DNA of 64,000 nucleotides from Halalkalibacter oceani (GCF_023715605.1 NZ_JAMBOL010000003.1:62001-126000); one strand, 5' to 3'; positions 17,438 through 25,895 are shown, numbered from the stretch's first letter. Made by a program: numbers and translations. Notes: generated from the letters alone by a model not told the origin.

Positions 17438-17959
17438 ATGAGACAAGCTGTTTTTTTAGACCGGGATGGGGTAATAAATGAAGTGTTATCGAAACGAGTG
17501 AGATTCGTCAATCGTCCATCGCATTTTTTCTTGTTAGATGGTGTCGGTGAAGCGATACATCTTCTCAACCGGGCGAACTGGCCGGTATTTGTCGTAACAA
17601 ACCAGGGCGGCGTCGGCCTTGGCTACATGAGTGAAGCTTCCCTCCAGGAGGTTCATCAGGAGATGATCAGGCAGCTGGCTGCTTACGAGGCCAGAATCAC
17701 GGCGATTGCCTATTGTGCCCACGCTCCCCATGCAGGCTGCGCCTGCCGCAAACCAGGCTCGAAAATGCTTGAAGATTTAGCCGTGAGATATGATGTTGAT
17801 CTTGCAGCAAGCGTGATGGTCGGCGACCGGCAGGCTGATATTGAAGCGGGCAAAAAAGCGGGATGTACGACGATTGGCATTGGACAAAACGTGACCGGCG
17901 CCGATGCTCATTTCCCAAGCCTGCGTGCCGCCGTACCATGGATTCTCTCCAATACTTGA
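17438..17959 (+). CDS. gmhB: HAD-family heptose 1,7-bisphosphate phosphatase-like (GmhB)
   Basis: A 173-residue HAD phosphatase. FLDRDGVINE holds the nucleophile and acid Asp; VVTNQGGVGLG, KPGSKM and VGDRQADI are the other HAD motifs. A zinc loop of the GmhB/HisB type is seen in CAHAPHAGCACRKP. The ATG at 17438 has AGGAGG four bases upstream. GmhB removes the 7-phosphate in ADP/GDP-heptose synthesis, but no other heptose gene is nearby, so a different small phosphate ester is possible. It faces away from the dctP operon. Confidence 0.78.
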   Translation: MRQAVFLDRDGVINEVLSKRVRFVNRPSHFFLLDGVGEAIHLLNRANWPVFVVTNQGGVGLGYMSEASLQEVHQEMIRQLAAYEARITAIAYCAHAPHAGCACRKPGSKMLEDLAVRYDVDLAASVMVGDRQADIEAGKKAGCTTIGIGQNVTGADAHFPSLRAAVPWILSNT

Positions 17960-17968
17960 GGCGGCGGC

Positions 17969-18412
17969 TCAGCCCTTTGCCAGACGCTTCTGCTCCCTCC
18001 GTAACTCCTCCAGTTTATGTTTTATTTCCTGCACACTCATTTGATTGTTAGTCGTCAGCTCTTCATGAAGGACCATTAAATAATAGTCGATCTCCTGATA
18101 AATCTCCCGGGCTGTCCGTTTTCTTTTTTGCTCCAGCCTCTTCCTCGTTTTCAACGTAAATTGAATCGAGAAATCAAGTACTTGCAGCACAGGGAAACTA
18201 ATGATTTGGGCCCGCAGAAGCTCAAGGTAATGTTTATGACGACGGAATGTTAATAAATTCCGCTCCTCTGAATTATAAATGTGCAAAATCATCGTCCCTT
18301 TATGAAACCCCCAAAATATTTGAAATTGCTGGTTCAAACAAGCCTGGACAATTCCTTTTAACTCCTTACGCGTTATAGCGAGTGATAAGTCTTCATGAAC
18401 AAGTTTTTTCAT
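17969..18412 (-). CDS. Hypothetical protein, basic C-terminal coiled region
   Basis: A 147-residue protein I do not recognise. The N-terminal half is mixed alpha/beta with an aromatic patch (FQIFWGFHKG); the C-terminal half is very rich in Lys, Arg and Glu and probably helical. I choose the ATG at 18412, which has GGTGA upstream, over an in-frame TTG four codons earlier. There is no signal peptide. It converges on the GmhB-like gene with a 9-bp gap. Confidence 0.6.
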   Translation of the reverse strand: MKKLVHEDLSLAITRKELKGIVQACLNQQFQIFWGFHKGTMILHIYNSEERNLLTFRRHKHYLELLRAQIISFPVLQVLDFSIQFTLKTRKRLEQKRKRTAREIYQEIDYYLMVLHEELTTNNQMSVQEIKHKLEELRREQKRLAKG

Positions 18413-18770
18413 ACAGTTCACCAACTTTCACAAGTGATCGCCTACCAGAAAGCGTTTTCACCTCTTTATTTTATCCTATTCATTGATTTTCGTCATTATG
18501 TCAGTTTTATTGTTTACATAATAAAATTACAGGAAATAAGAAAACACGTAGCGTCCTTTCTTAGAAGCCGACGCCCTTCCTCGAATCAACCCGAAAACTT
18601 TTCTACTTTCTTATCTTTAAAAAAATCGAAGCAACTTCCCCTCTTTCCATTTCTAATTTGCTTACCATAATTTTATTGGACTATCCTTCCGATGATTCCC
18701 TACTAAATTCGCAAATAGAAGCAATACATTTATTTTTCTGAAATATCTTTTAGGTCATTTTTACTATTTT
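18413..18770. other. AT-rich intergenic region, no gene seen
   Basis: Spacer between divergent genes. No supported reading frame. It should hold the promoter of the minus-strand hypothetical gene near its left end; the abgT promoter follows at 18771. Confidence 0.5.
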
Positions 18771-18799
18771 TTGTTTTTTCGTACACGCTCCGTTAATAA
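18771..18799 (+). promoter_or_regulatory. Candidate sigma-A promoter of the AbgT gene
   Basis: TTGTTT (18771-18776), 17-base spacer, TAATAA (18794-18799). The -10 box lies within a small inverted repeat (CCGTTAATAATACGG). Confidence 0.45.
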
Positions 18800-18878
18800 T
18801 ACGGTAGAATCAAAATCGTGTTTCCTTTTAAACAGATCGCACACTCTCTATATTTTATGATGAAAGGAGTTTATCTTG

Positions 18879-20423
18879 ATGGATGATTCAATAAAGAAGC
18901 AAGGTATTTTCGGAAAATTTCTAAGCTTCATTGAGCGCGTTGGTAATAAATTGCCTCATCCGATTACGCTTTTTGCTATATTAGCCGTCGTTGTTGTGTT
19001 TCTGTCCGCTCTACTATCTTCCTTTGACATCAGCGTCGAGAATCCGACCGAGCCCGGTGAAACGTTGGCCATCACCAATCTGTTAAGCGGAGAGGGAATC
19101 GCTTATATTGTCACAAGCATGGTCAGCAATTTTATCAACTTTGCTCCGCTCGGTGTCGTCCTCGCGACGATGATCGGGATTGGCGTCGCCGAAAGAAGTC
19201 AGCTTATTAGCGCTGCGCTGCGCGGCCTTGTCACTTCTGTCCCGAGCCGCTTAATTACCGCTGCCCTGGTTTTCGCCGGGATTATGTCAAGCGTCGCTTC
19301 CGACGCCGGCTATGTTGTTCTTCCTCCATTAGGAGCGCTGCTCTTTGTTGCGTTAGGCCGCCATCCTCTCGCCGGGCTTGCTGCTGCTTTTGCGGGCGTC
19401 TCCGCCGGTTTCAGCGCGAATTTATTTCTCTCTGCCACAGATCCGATGCTTGGCGAACTGACAAGACAGGCGGCGGCGACGTTTGATCCGGCCTATGCTG
19501 AGACAATCAATATTGCGATGAACTACTACTTTATCGCGGTCTCTGTATTCGTCTTGACCATTGCCGGAACGTTCGTCACTGAAAAAATCGTCGAACCGAG
19601 ACTTGGCACGTACAAAAACAAGCTGGAGGCAAGCCCTACGGGAATTGACTACTTACAAAAAGACGAAAAGCGCGCCCTCACATGGGCAGGTATTTCAATG
19701 GTTATTGTCGCTGTCATTATGTCTCTGCTTGTGTTACCTGAATGGGGACCTCTGCGCGGGGAAGGGCCGAACCCGATCGCCAATTCTCCGTTTATGCGCT
19801 CGTTGGGCCCTGTTATTTTAGTGCTGTTCCTCGTCCCGGGGATTGTGTACGGCGTCTTAATGAAGACGATTCGTAATGACAAAGATGTCGCGAACCAAAT
19901 GTCCGATACGATGGCTTCGATGGGGATGTTTGTTGTTCTCGCCTTTACGGCCGGTCAATTTGTTGCCTATTTCAATGAAACGAATATGGGGATTGTTCTT
20001 GGTGTATATGGGGCTGAGTTTTTGCAGAGTGTGAATTTCACGGGAATTCCGTTAGTTCTTGCCTTCATCGCTGTGACTGGATTGATTAATTTATTTATCG
20101 GCAGCGCCTCGGCGAAATGGGCGATTATGGCTCCGGTATTCATTCCGATTATGATGCAGCTCGGCTATTCTCCGGAACTGACACAAATGGCGTACCGGAT
20201 CGCTGATTCGACGACCAACATTATTTCACCATTAATGACCTACTTCGCGATTATCATCGCCTTTGCGCAAAAGTATGATAAGAAGATGGGGATTGGGACA
20301 CTTATTTCCGTCATGGTCCCATACTCGATTGTTTTCTCAATCGTTTGGACAGCTATGTTAATCATCTGGATGCTGCTCGGAATTGATCTGGGACCGGCAT
20401 CACCAATTCACTATCCTTCATAG
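18879..20423 (+). CDS. AbgT-family transporter
   Basis: A 514-residue membrane protein of the AbgT family (p-aminobenzoyl-glutamate transporter type); some members instead export sulphonamides. Seen are the N-terminal NKLPHPITLFAILA helix, SSVASDAGYVVLPPLGAL, and SASAKWAIMAPVFIPIM, with the conserved hairpin sequences of the fold. The site AAAGGAG is 9 bases from the ATG at 18879 and 6 from a TTG just before it. It is monocistronic, with a strong terminator behind it. Confidence 0.88.
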   Translation: MDDSIKKQGIFGKFLSFIERVGNKLPHPITLFAILAVVVVFLSALLSSFDISVENPTEPGETLAITNLLSGEGIAYIVTSMVSNFINFAPLGVVLATMIGIGVAERSQLISAALRGLVTSVPSRLITAALVFAGIMSSVASDAGYVVLPPLGALLFVALGRHPLAGLAAAFAGVSAGFSANLFLSATDPMLGELTRQAAATFDPAYAETINIAMNYYFIAVSVFVLTIAGTFVTEKIVEPRLGTYKNKLEASPTGIDYLQKDEKRALTWAGISMVIVAVIMSLLVLPEWGPLRGEGPNPIANSPFMRSLGPVILVLFLVPGIVYGVLMKTIRNDKDVANQMSDTMASMGMFVVLAFTAGQFVAYFNETNMGIVLGVYGAEFLQSVNFTGIPLVLAFIAVTGLINLFIGSASAKWAIMAPVFIPIMMQLGYSPELTQMAYRIADSTTNIISPLMTYFAIIIAFAQKYDKKMGIGTLISVMVPYSIVFSIVWTAMLIIWMLLGIDLGPASPIHYPS

Positions 20424-20465
20424 ATTGAACAAGGTTAAAGCAGATGTACTTTAAAAAAGCATACT

Positions 20466-20498
20466 AAAAAGGGTGCCCCCATTGGGGGCACCCTTTTT
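20466..20498. terminator. Bidirectional terminator, abgT and csp
   Basis: Perfect 10-bp arms GGGTGCCCCC (20471-20480) and its complement (20484-20493), flanked by A5 and T5, so it can end transcription from both convergent genes. Confidence 0.92.
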
Positions 20499-20509
20499 AT
20501 ATAAGCAAA

Positions 20510-20713
20510 TTAAAGTTTTACAACGTTAGCTGCTTGTGGTCCACGGTCGCCTTCAACGATTTCAAATTCAACAGATTGACCTTCGTCAAGTGTTTTGAAA
20601 CCTTCGCCAGTGATAGCACTGAAGTGTACGAATACGTCGTTTCCGCCTTCTACTTCAATGAAACCGAATCCTTTTTCTGCATTGAACCATTTAACTGTTC
20701 CAGTTTGTGCCAT
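20510..20713 (-). CDS. Cold-shock protein, CspD/CspB type
   Basis: A 67-residue OB-fold RNA chaperone: [18 protein letters not shown] contains RNP1 (KGFGFI) and VFVHFSAI contains RNP2. It melts mRNA structure in the cold. The ribosome site is weak (GGGG, 10 bases off), as often in csp genes. A structured leader of about 310 nt precedes it. The exact paralogue (CspB, C or D) cannot be fixed by sequence reading alone. Confidence 0.92.
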   Translation of the reverse strand: MAQTGTVKWFNAEKGFGFIEVEGGNDVFVHFSAITGEGFKTLDEGQSVEFEIVEGDRGPQAANVVKL

Positions 20714-20778
20714 GCTAAAAACCCCAATCTTAATATTATTTACTTAATATGCTAATCATATTTACAAACCAAGGTAAA

Positions 20779-21027
20779 TAAAAAATTCACATATTATAAG
20801 GAACATCAATCACAAATCGAGTGAATATCCCTTATAACATGTGAATACCAAACTCTTATGAATCTGTGTTTCTTATTTGATGAGCAAAACTAAATATAAA
20901 TTGGTTATCAAGGATCTAGTATCAATCTTCAATCGATGAAAGCCCTACCTCTCATTCATCTTTACGGTTCCTTGACCGCGCCAGTGGAATGAAAAGAGCT
21001 ATCTTGGGAATGAAGTCGACAACCATT
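20779..21027 (-). ncRNA. Candidate small RNA or regulatory leader upstream of csp
   Basis: A predicted sigma-A promoter at 21034-21062 and a terminator-like hairpin at 20785-20846 bound a stretch of about 250 bases without a supported reading frame on the minus strand. It could be an independent RNA or the 5' part of a conditional csp leader. No known RNA family was recognised. Confidence 0.42.
20780..20846 (-). terminator. Long hairpin with T run in the csp leader
   Basis: Arms of 17 bp with one G/T variation (20785-20801 and 20830-20846) around a 28-base loop, followed on the minus strand by six T. It lies about 70 bases upstream of the csp start, so it is either an attenuator or the end of a separate small RNA. 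Confidence 0.6.
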
Positions 21028-21033
21028 GACTTT

Positions 21034-21062
21034 ACTATAACTTATTATTGACAAAAATGCAA
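21034..21062 (-). promoter_or_regulatory. Sigma-A promoter upstream of csp leader
   Basis: Minus strand: TTGCAT (21057-21062), 17-base spacer, TATAGT (21034-21039). Start expected near 21027. Confidence 0.6.
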
Positions 21063-21150
21063 GCGCAATAATTTACTTTTCACCATTCCTGCCGCCTCCT
21101 GCTGTTTCATAACAGAAAGCAGAAAAGCTTGAGACTCAACTAGCTTACAG

Positions 21151-21186
21151 GCTGGACAAAAGGTAAAACACAACCTTTTGTCCAGC
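21151..21186. repeat. Hairpin repeat, GGCTGG-type
   Basis: Perfect 13-bp arms (GCTGGACAAAAGG, 21151-21163, and complement 21174-21186). One of at least five related hairpins in this window that share the pattern GGCT.GG..AAAAGG. It may end the small gene at 21205-21303, although the T tract on that side is poor. Confidence 0.7.
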
Positions 21187-21204
21187 TTCTTCCTTTACTC
21201 AAGA

Positions 21205-21303
21205 TCAAGTACGGCTGTAGTAATCATTAATCGATTCAAGGATCGTCGGCTCTTCTTTCACTTCAACCGGCTTGCGGTCAGTTTCCTTGCTCTGTTTTCT
21301 CAC
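21205..21303 (-). CDS. Small protein, 32 residues
   Basis: A GTG start with an excellent GGGAGGGAG site opens a 33-codon frame that ends at 21205. The product is highly charged (Lys/Glu-rich first 20 residues) and ends in ILESINDYYSRT, with no membrane segment. I do not recognise it. The ribosome site and the hairpin just downstream support a real mini-gene. Confidence 0.55.
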   Translation of the reverse strand: MRKQSKETDRKPVEVKEEPTILESINDYYSRT

Positions 21304-21480
21304 GATGATCTCCCTCCCGTTTTTTGTTATTCATCAATTGTGCTCTTCTCTTTCTCTTACCGCTAGTATATTCTTCTGTTCTATAATAGTCAACCTTTTT
21401 CGGGAAATTGTATTATTACATAATGTATTTTGTTTCAAAAAAAAGTGTGGCAAGGTTCTCTCCCCTTCACCACAACGGTT

Positions 21481-21630
21481 TTAATTCTTTTTCAGCTGTT
21501 GCTCAATTTGCAGTAATTGTTCATCGGCTCGTTTGTTGACGATCGTTTCGATAATATGAGACAGATGATTTCCGAACATCATCACCCCAAAAAACAAAGC
21601 AAAAAAGCAAATACTAAACACGGTCACCAT
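21481..21630 (-). CDS. Small single-pass membrane protein, 49 residues
   Basis: Hydrophobic residues 2-19 form one membrane segment, followed by an amphipathic, charged helix rich in Glu, Gln and Lys. GGGGGAG lies 9 bases before the ATG at 21630; in-frame starts also exist upstream (GTG at 21633, ATG further back). Function unknown. It is too short for most gene finders. Confidence 0.5.
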   Translation of the reverse strand: MVTVFSICFFALFFGVMMFGNHLSHIIETIVNKRADEQLLQIEQQLKKN

Positions 21631-21754
21631 CACGCTCCGCTCCCCCTTCATGCCTTTCTACCATGTATACGGTTTACCGGAGGCAGTCATGCATAAAAAA
21701 AGCGTCAGCTTCCATACTAAAGAAAAATTGGTTATGAAAGAGAGTTGAAGATAC

Positions 21755-22321
21755 GTGTTTAGTCGAGCCTTCCTCACCTTTATGCTTCCTTTATTTTTGC
21801 TGCTTTTTGGCTGTGCAATGAATCCGCAGGACGACCTGATGAAAAATCTCGATGCAGAGCAGCATAAACGAGCAGACAGCTTAGCTCTTCATTCCAACAA
21901 TACAGATCAAAATAAAGTTCGCGGCTTGCAGACGAACGACCTCCAGTCTTTTGCCAGTGAAGTTGGCTACTATCTTTCACAATCCGGCGAGCTGTTGCAG
22001 CAAATTTCTCCCTATTTTGATACTCCGAACTTGGGCGAGGGAGAGCTCGATCACATTTATGCCGCCTTAACGGCCTTTGAAGCGCAGAGTGAGCAGCTGC
22101 AAACGTTGTCGCCCCCGCCTGAATTTAATGGCTTTTTCCAGGTTCAGATGAGTACGCTGATTGAAGCACGGGCTCTCGCTGACCTGATTACAGCAGTGGC
22201 CGAAACCGGTGATATGTCACAGCTGGCGAACGGAAGAATTTATTATGAAAATGTCGTCATGGCTCATAAGCTGATGGAACGGGAATATTTAAATGTCTCC
22301 GAGGAGCACGGCCTTTACTAA
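21755..22321 (+). CDS. Putative lipoprotein, unknown function
   Basis: A 188-residue protein with a signal peptide and lipobox LFGC (Cys20), so it is anchored outside the membrane. The mature part is acidic, helical and rich in Gln and Leu; no family is recognised. It starts with GTG and has only a weak site (GAGAGTTGAAG). A hairpin terminator follows. It is convergent with a sporulation lipoprotein gene. Confidence 0.65.
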   Translation: MFSRAFLTFMLPLFLLLFGCAMNPQDDLMKNLDAEQHKRADSLALHSNNTDQNKVRGLQTNDLQSFASEVGYYLSQSGELLQQISPYFDTPNLGEGELDHIYAALTAFEAQSEQLQTLSPPPEFNGFFQVQMSTLIEARALADLITAVAETGDMSQLANGRIYYENVVMAHKLMEREYLNVSEEHGLY

Positions 22322-22337
22322 CAAGTGCACCAAACTG

Positions 22338-22379
22338 AAAAAAAGTTGTTCCAATCATAAGATGGCACAACTTTTTTTC
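22338..22379. terminator. Bidirectional terminator
   Basis: Arms AAAAAAAGTTGT.CC (from 22338) and complement (to 22379) with T runs on both exit sides, between convergent lipoprotein genes. Confidence 0.85.
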
Positions 22380-22406
22380 AGGAAAATAAGCGGACGGCGC
22401 ATGCCG

Positions 22407-23111
22407 TTACCTGCGTCCTTGAATCGTATCATCAATCAGATCGGCGAGCTCGCCGACGGTGCCGCCCACTCCTTCAAAAGGATGTGGCCAGGAGACATGA
22501 TGCTCAATCGCATTCATTTGGTTAATCAAACGTCGGTTCGTTGTAATATAAACAGTTGATCCGCCAATCTCATCACGGATTTCATTTTCGACTGATTTGA
22601 TTAGTTTCTTTCGATCCTGTTCATATGATTCAATGCCGATAATGATTTGATCGTCTTCGGCCAGCACATGAGCATCTTCAATATGTTCAAGGGCTTCTAT
22701 CCGTTGTTCAATGCGGCGGAGTCTTTCTCCTTGCGCTGTTTGTTCGGTTTGAGCCTGATAAGATTTCCTCTGCAAGTACGGCTTATCACGATGAGCGTAT
22801 TTATCCCGCAGAACATTCGGTCGGTTATTCAGCACCCTTTCCCCGCGTTTCGTACTTAAAATTCGTTTATTCGTCGTATATTGGCCTTCATGCCGAAGGG
22901 AATGTACAGGATCCGTCAACCCTTTCGGCGCGCGATCAGGCACGACCAAGTCCATTAAGGGGCCTTCCAAGCCACGGACACGCGCTACTCCATAGCCGCT
23001 GAATCCTTCCTCACGATTAGAATTCGCTCCCATTACAGACTTTTGTTCTACTTGACATCCTCCACAAAAAAGAATGCCCATTATAAGGATGATCGAAATG
23101 ATTTTTTTCAT
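22407..23111 (-). CDS. YhcN/YlaJ-family sporulation lipoprotein
   Basis: A 234-residue lipoprotein (Cys19 after FCGG) with the YhcN/YlaJ domain in the C-terminal half: RIEALEHIEDAHVLAEDDQIIIGIE and the following amphipathic block are typical. Family members are in the forespore or spore inner membrane and affect germination or outgrowth. The middle part is Arg/Lys-rich and probably disordered. The gene has its own terminator (22338-22379). Confidence 0.82.
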   Translation of the reverse strand: MKKIISIILIMGILFCGGCQVEQKSVMGANSNREEGFSGYGVARVRGLEGPLMDLVVPDRAPKGLTDPVHSLRHEGQYTTNKRILSTKRGERVLNNRPNVLRDKYAHRDKPYLQRKSYQAQTEQTAQGERLRRIEQRIEALEHIEDAHVLAEDDQIIIGIESYEQDRKKLIKSVENEIRDEIGGSTVYITTNRRLINQMNAIEHHVSWPHPFEGVGGTVGELADLIDDTIQGRR

Positions 23112-23345
23112 TGGTACCTCCCTTCTTTTTGTTTAGTTTACGACATTCTTTTTATTTCACTCTTGCAATATTCAACAGGAATGGTGCAACACTCCACAGA
23201 GAAAAGTGTCGAACTTTCGGGGATTTTCATTTTTTCTGACTACTTTCGTGGAATTGCTTTTTTATTTACAAAAACCGGGTATAATGTAGCATTGTGATAG
23301 ATAAAAACAATGTGCATTTTGCAAAATATAAGATGGAGTGAAGCA

Positions 23346-23501
23346 ATGTATTATTTAAAAATCGAACAGAAAAGGGAACAAATGTTGACACTTGCCAAAA
23401 CATACGGATTGACCGCCGACGTCACCGTACAGTGCAGCCAGGAGCTTGACAAGCTGCTCAACCAATTGCAGGCGAAAATGGTGCCTTTCTTAATGAAATA
23501 A
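23346..23501 (+). CDS. Spo0E-like aspartyl-phosphate phosphatase
   Basis: A 51-residue helical hairpin protein. CSQELDKLL contains the S-x-E-L-D signature of the Spo0E family, which removes phosphate from Spo0A and holds back sporulation. I start it at the ATG at 23346, which has GGAGTGA four bases upstream; the open frame upstream has no site. A TATAAT-like -10 box lies about 60 bp before it. Confidence 0.85.
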   Translation: MYYLKIEQKREQMLTLAKTYGLTADVTVQCSQELDKLLNQLQAKMVPFLMK

Positions 23502-23689
23502 TCGGACAGATGGGTGATTCGAGCAACCTGTGTTTTCCTGTGAATCACCTTCATCTTGACCAGAAGCGGCGCAACGGCTTTGATCAATCTTTTTACGAAA
23601 TAATTGAAATTCGCCCTAAAGTATTGCAATTATTAGCAGCATCTGTTAAGGTAGACACAAATTCATGTAAGAACTTACTTCATACGCTG

Positions 23690-23870
23690 AAGTGAGGGTA
23701 GAGGCGCAAATGCCATAAGTAAGCTTGTCGAGGAGTATGAGCTCTGAAGAAGCAAGTCGAAAGGGGAATTTGCCGAAGTTAACGGAAGCTCATAGTCCGT
23801 TGGCTGGGACTGTATTGAATAAATACAGGACTGTCATATAGCGTTTGCTATATGGAGGGCTATCTCACAC
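23690..23870 (+). promoter_or_regulatory. Lysine riboswitch (L box)
   Basis: The conserved blocks of the lysine aptamer occur in order: AGAGGCGCAA after the P1 strand GTGAGGG, then AAGTAAG, AAAGGGGAA, GCCGAAGT, GGCTGGGACTGT and ACTGTCATAT, closed by GGGCTATCTCAC, which pairs with the P1 5' strand (23692-23696 with 23864-23868). Lysine binding should favour the terminator that follows and so switch off dapA. Confidence 0.93.
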
Positions 23871-23917
23871 ATTGATTTGGTCTAGCGTCGTTTATGTACT
23901 GACGTACAGCTAGCCTG

Positions 23918-23951
23918 CAACAATGAGTCGAGAGCTCGTTGTTGTTTTTTT
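23918..23951 (+). terminator. Riboswitch-controlled terminator
   Basis: Ten-base arms CAACAATGAG (23918-23927) and CTCGTTGTTG (23935-23944) followed by seven T. An alternative pairing region with GCTAGC elements lies just upstream (23881-23914). Confidence 0.88.
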
Positions 23952-24012
23952 GTGCCTCCCAAAGTAGCCCAAACAACGTATGTAAACTTTTTAGAATTGA
24001 GGGTGAATAAGG

Positions 24013-24900
24013 ATGAATTTCGGACGTATTCTAACAGCGATGGTGACACCGTTTAATCAGCATGGACAAGTTGATGTTGAAGCAACAAAGGAGCTTGTCG
24101 CCCATTTAATCTCAAATGGCTCAGACGCATTGGTCGTTGGTGGAACAACTGGTGAATCGCCAACTTTATCAACAGAAGAAAAATGCTTATTGTTTGAAAC
24201 GGTTGTAAAAGCAGCAGACGGTAAGGTTCCGGTTATTGCCGGTACAGGTTCGAATAATACACAGGCTTCCATCGAGCTGACGCAAAAAGCTGAAAAGCTC
24301 GGTGTAGATGGCATTATGCTTGTCGTTCCTTATTATAATAAGCCTTCACAGGAAGGGATCTTTGCCCATTTCAGCACGATCGCCCGGTCTACAAAGCTTC
24401 CGGTGATGTTATATAACATCCCTGGCCGCAGTGCAGTGACGATGTCGGTTGAAACAACGTTGCGTCTTGCCCAGATTCCGAACATCGTGGCGACGAAAGA
24501 AGCAAGCGCTGATTTAGAAGCAATGGCGGCGATTATTGAAGGTGCGCCAGACGGCTTCTCTCTATATAGTGGAGATGACAGCCTGACATTGCCGATTCTT
24601 TCCATCGGCGGCATTGGCGTCGTTTCAGTCGCCTCGCACATTATCGGTAACGAAATGCAGCAAATGGTCCGCAATTTTCAGGCAGGACAGGTTCAAGCAG
24701 CTGCCCTGCAGCATCGCCAGCTTCTGCCTATAATGAAATCGCTGTTTATGGCGCCGAACCCGACTCCGGTAAAGGCTGCCCTCGAAATGCAGGGGATTAA
24801 AGCCGGCCCTGTCCGCTTACCGCTTGTGCCGCTCTCCGCAGAGCAGCAACAGCAGCTGAAAAGCGTGATCACACCGACGATGAATTTCTTTGTAAGTTAA
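24013..24900 (+). CDS. dapA: 4-hydroxy-tetrahydrodipicolinate synthase
   Basis: A 295-residue enzyme that condenses pyruvate with aspartate semialdehyde, the first step of the lysine/dipicolinate/peptidoglycan branch. The substrate loop GGTTGE (43-48), Tyr134 and the Schiff-base Lys162 (ATKEAS) are present. Its own lysine riboswitch and terminator precede it, and a strong terminator follows, so it is transcribed alone rather than in an asd-dapG-dapA operon. AGGGTGA gives the ribosome site. Confidence 0.95.
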   Translation: MNFGRILTAMVTPFNQHGQVDVEATKELVAHLISNGSDALVVGGTTGESPTLSTEEKCLLFETVVKAADGKVPVIAGTGSNNTQASIELTQKAEKLGVDGIMLVVPYYNKPSQEGIFAHFSTIARSTKLPVMLYNIPGRSAVTMSVETTLRLAQIPNIVATKEASADLEAMAAIIEGAPDGFSLYSGDDSLTLPILSIGGIGVVSVASHIIGNEMQQMVRNFQAGQVQAAALQHRQLLPIMKSLFMAPNPTPVKAALEMQGIKAGPVRLPLVPLSAEQQQQLKSVITPTMNFFVS

Positions 24901-24910
24901 CAGCTTACGT

Positions 24911-24957
24911 AAAAAGGGTCTTCCCAAAAAGCTAACGCTTTTGGGAAGACCCTTTTT
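24911..24957. terminator. Bidirectional terminator after dapA
   Basis: Nearly perfect 20-bp arms (24911-24931 and 24938-24957) with A5 and T5 flanks, shared with the convergent EamA gene. Confidence 0.93.
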
Positions 24958-24968
24958 CGTATAACGTT

Positions 24969-25895
24969 TTACACAGCCTTTTTAGCTACAGGATGATGCT
25001 TTGCCCAAGCCCGTTCAATATAACCAGTGCCAAACAGAACACCGAGCACAATAAAGACAAAGCCAAATGTTTGATACCAGTAGATTTTTTCCCCTAAAAA
25101 AATCGCCGAGCTGACCAGACCAAAGAATGGAACGAAATTATTGAAAAGCGCGGTTTGGCCTGCCCCGATTTGCTGAATCGCCGCGTTAAATAAAAAGTGC
25201 CCTAAAGCCGTGGCAACGACAGCTGACAGGAAAAACAGAACATATAGATAAAACGGCGCACCGACTAAGGCTGACGGCCCTGTTGGTTCCAACATTAAGC
25301 TTAAACCAAGCAATCCGATTGAGCCAAATAACAGCATAAACGACGTCATCTGTTTTGAATCAAGCGTAGCGGTCGCTTTTTTAATATAAATAAAGCTGAT
25401 CGCCTGCATCACCATCGCGATAAACACATACAGCTCGCCCGTTTGTACCGCCCAGTTACCGCCGCCGAGTCCCTGAATGAACATGACGCCGATAAAGGCC
25501 ATCACAATGCCAAAGAAGCGCCATTTTGTTAAACGGTCTCCTAAAAAGATCACAGCGAACAAAAAGGTCGTCAACGGCAACAATGCGAGGATCAGCACCG
25601 TATTTGAAGCATTCGTTAACGTTAACCCTTGCGATAAAAAGAAATGATGGCCGACGACGCCGAAAGCTGTTGCTAAAAGCGTCAGCTGCCATTCCTTTTT
25701 CGTCATTTTTCTCATTTGCTTACTGAAAAGGACAATGGCAATCGCCACTACACCCGCAAGCATGATACGGAAGCTCGTCATCGTTGCCGGCGGGAAGGCA
25801 TCCACGAGCAGCTTCAACAAAACGATGTTCAGCCCCCAGATGATCATCACGACAAAAATGACACAGTACGTAAAAATTAATGATTTCTCTTTCAT
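24969..25895 (-). CDS. EamA-family transporter (DMT superfamily)
   Basis: A 308-residue protein with two EamA repeats and ten predicted membrane segments. The first repeat starts with VVMIIWGLNIVLLKL, the second with an ALGHFLFN/LFNNFVPFFGLV region. Such proteins usually export metabolites or amino acids. The ATG at 25895 has TGGAGTGGAG in front; the frame stays open 15 codons upstream without a better site. Substrate unknown. Confidence 0.87.
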   Translation of the reverse strand: MKEKSLIFTYCVIFVVMIIWGLNIVLLKLLVDAFPPATMTSFRIMLAGVVAIAIVLFSKQMRKMTKKEWQLTLLATAFGVVGHHFFLSQGLTLTNASNTVLILALLPLTTFLFAVIFLGDRLTKWRFFGIVMAFIGVMFIQGLGGGNWAVQTGELYVFIAMVMQAISFIYIKKATATLDSKQMTSFMLLFGSIGLLGLSLMLEPTGPSALVGAPFYLYVLFFLSAVVATALGHFLFNAAIQQIGAGQTALFNNFVPFFGLVSSAIFLGEKIYWYQTFGFVFIVLGVLFGTGYIERAWAKHHPVAKKAV

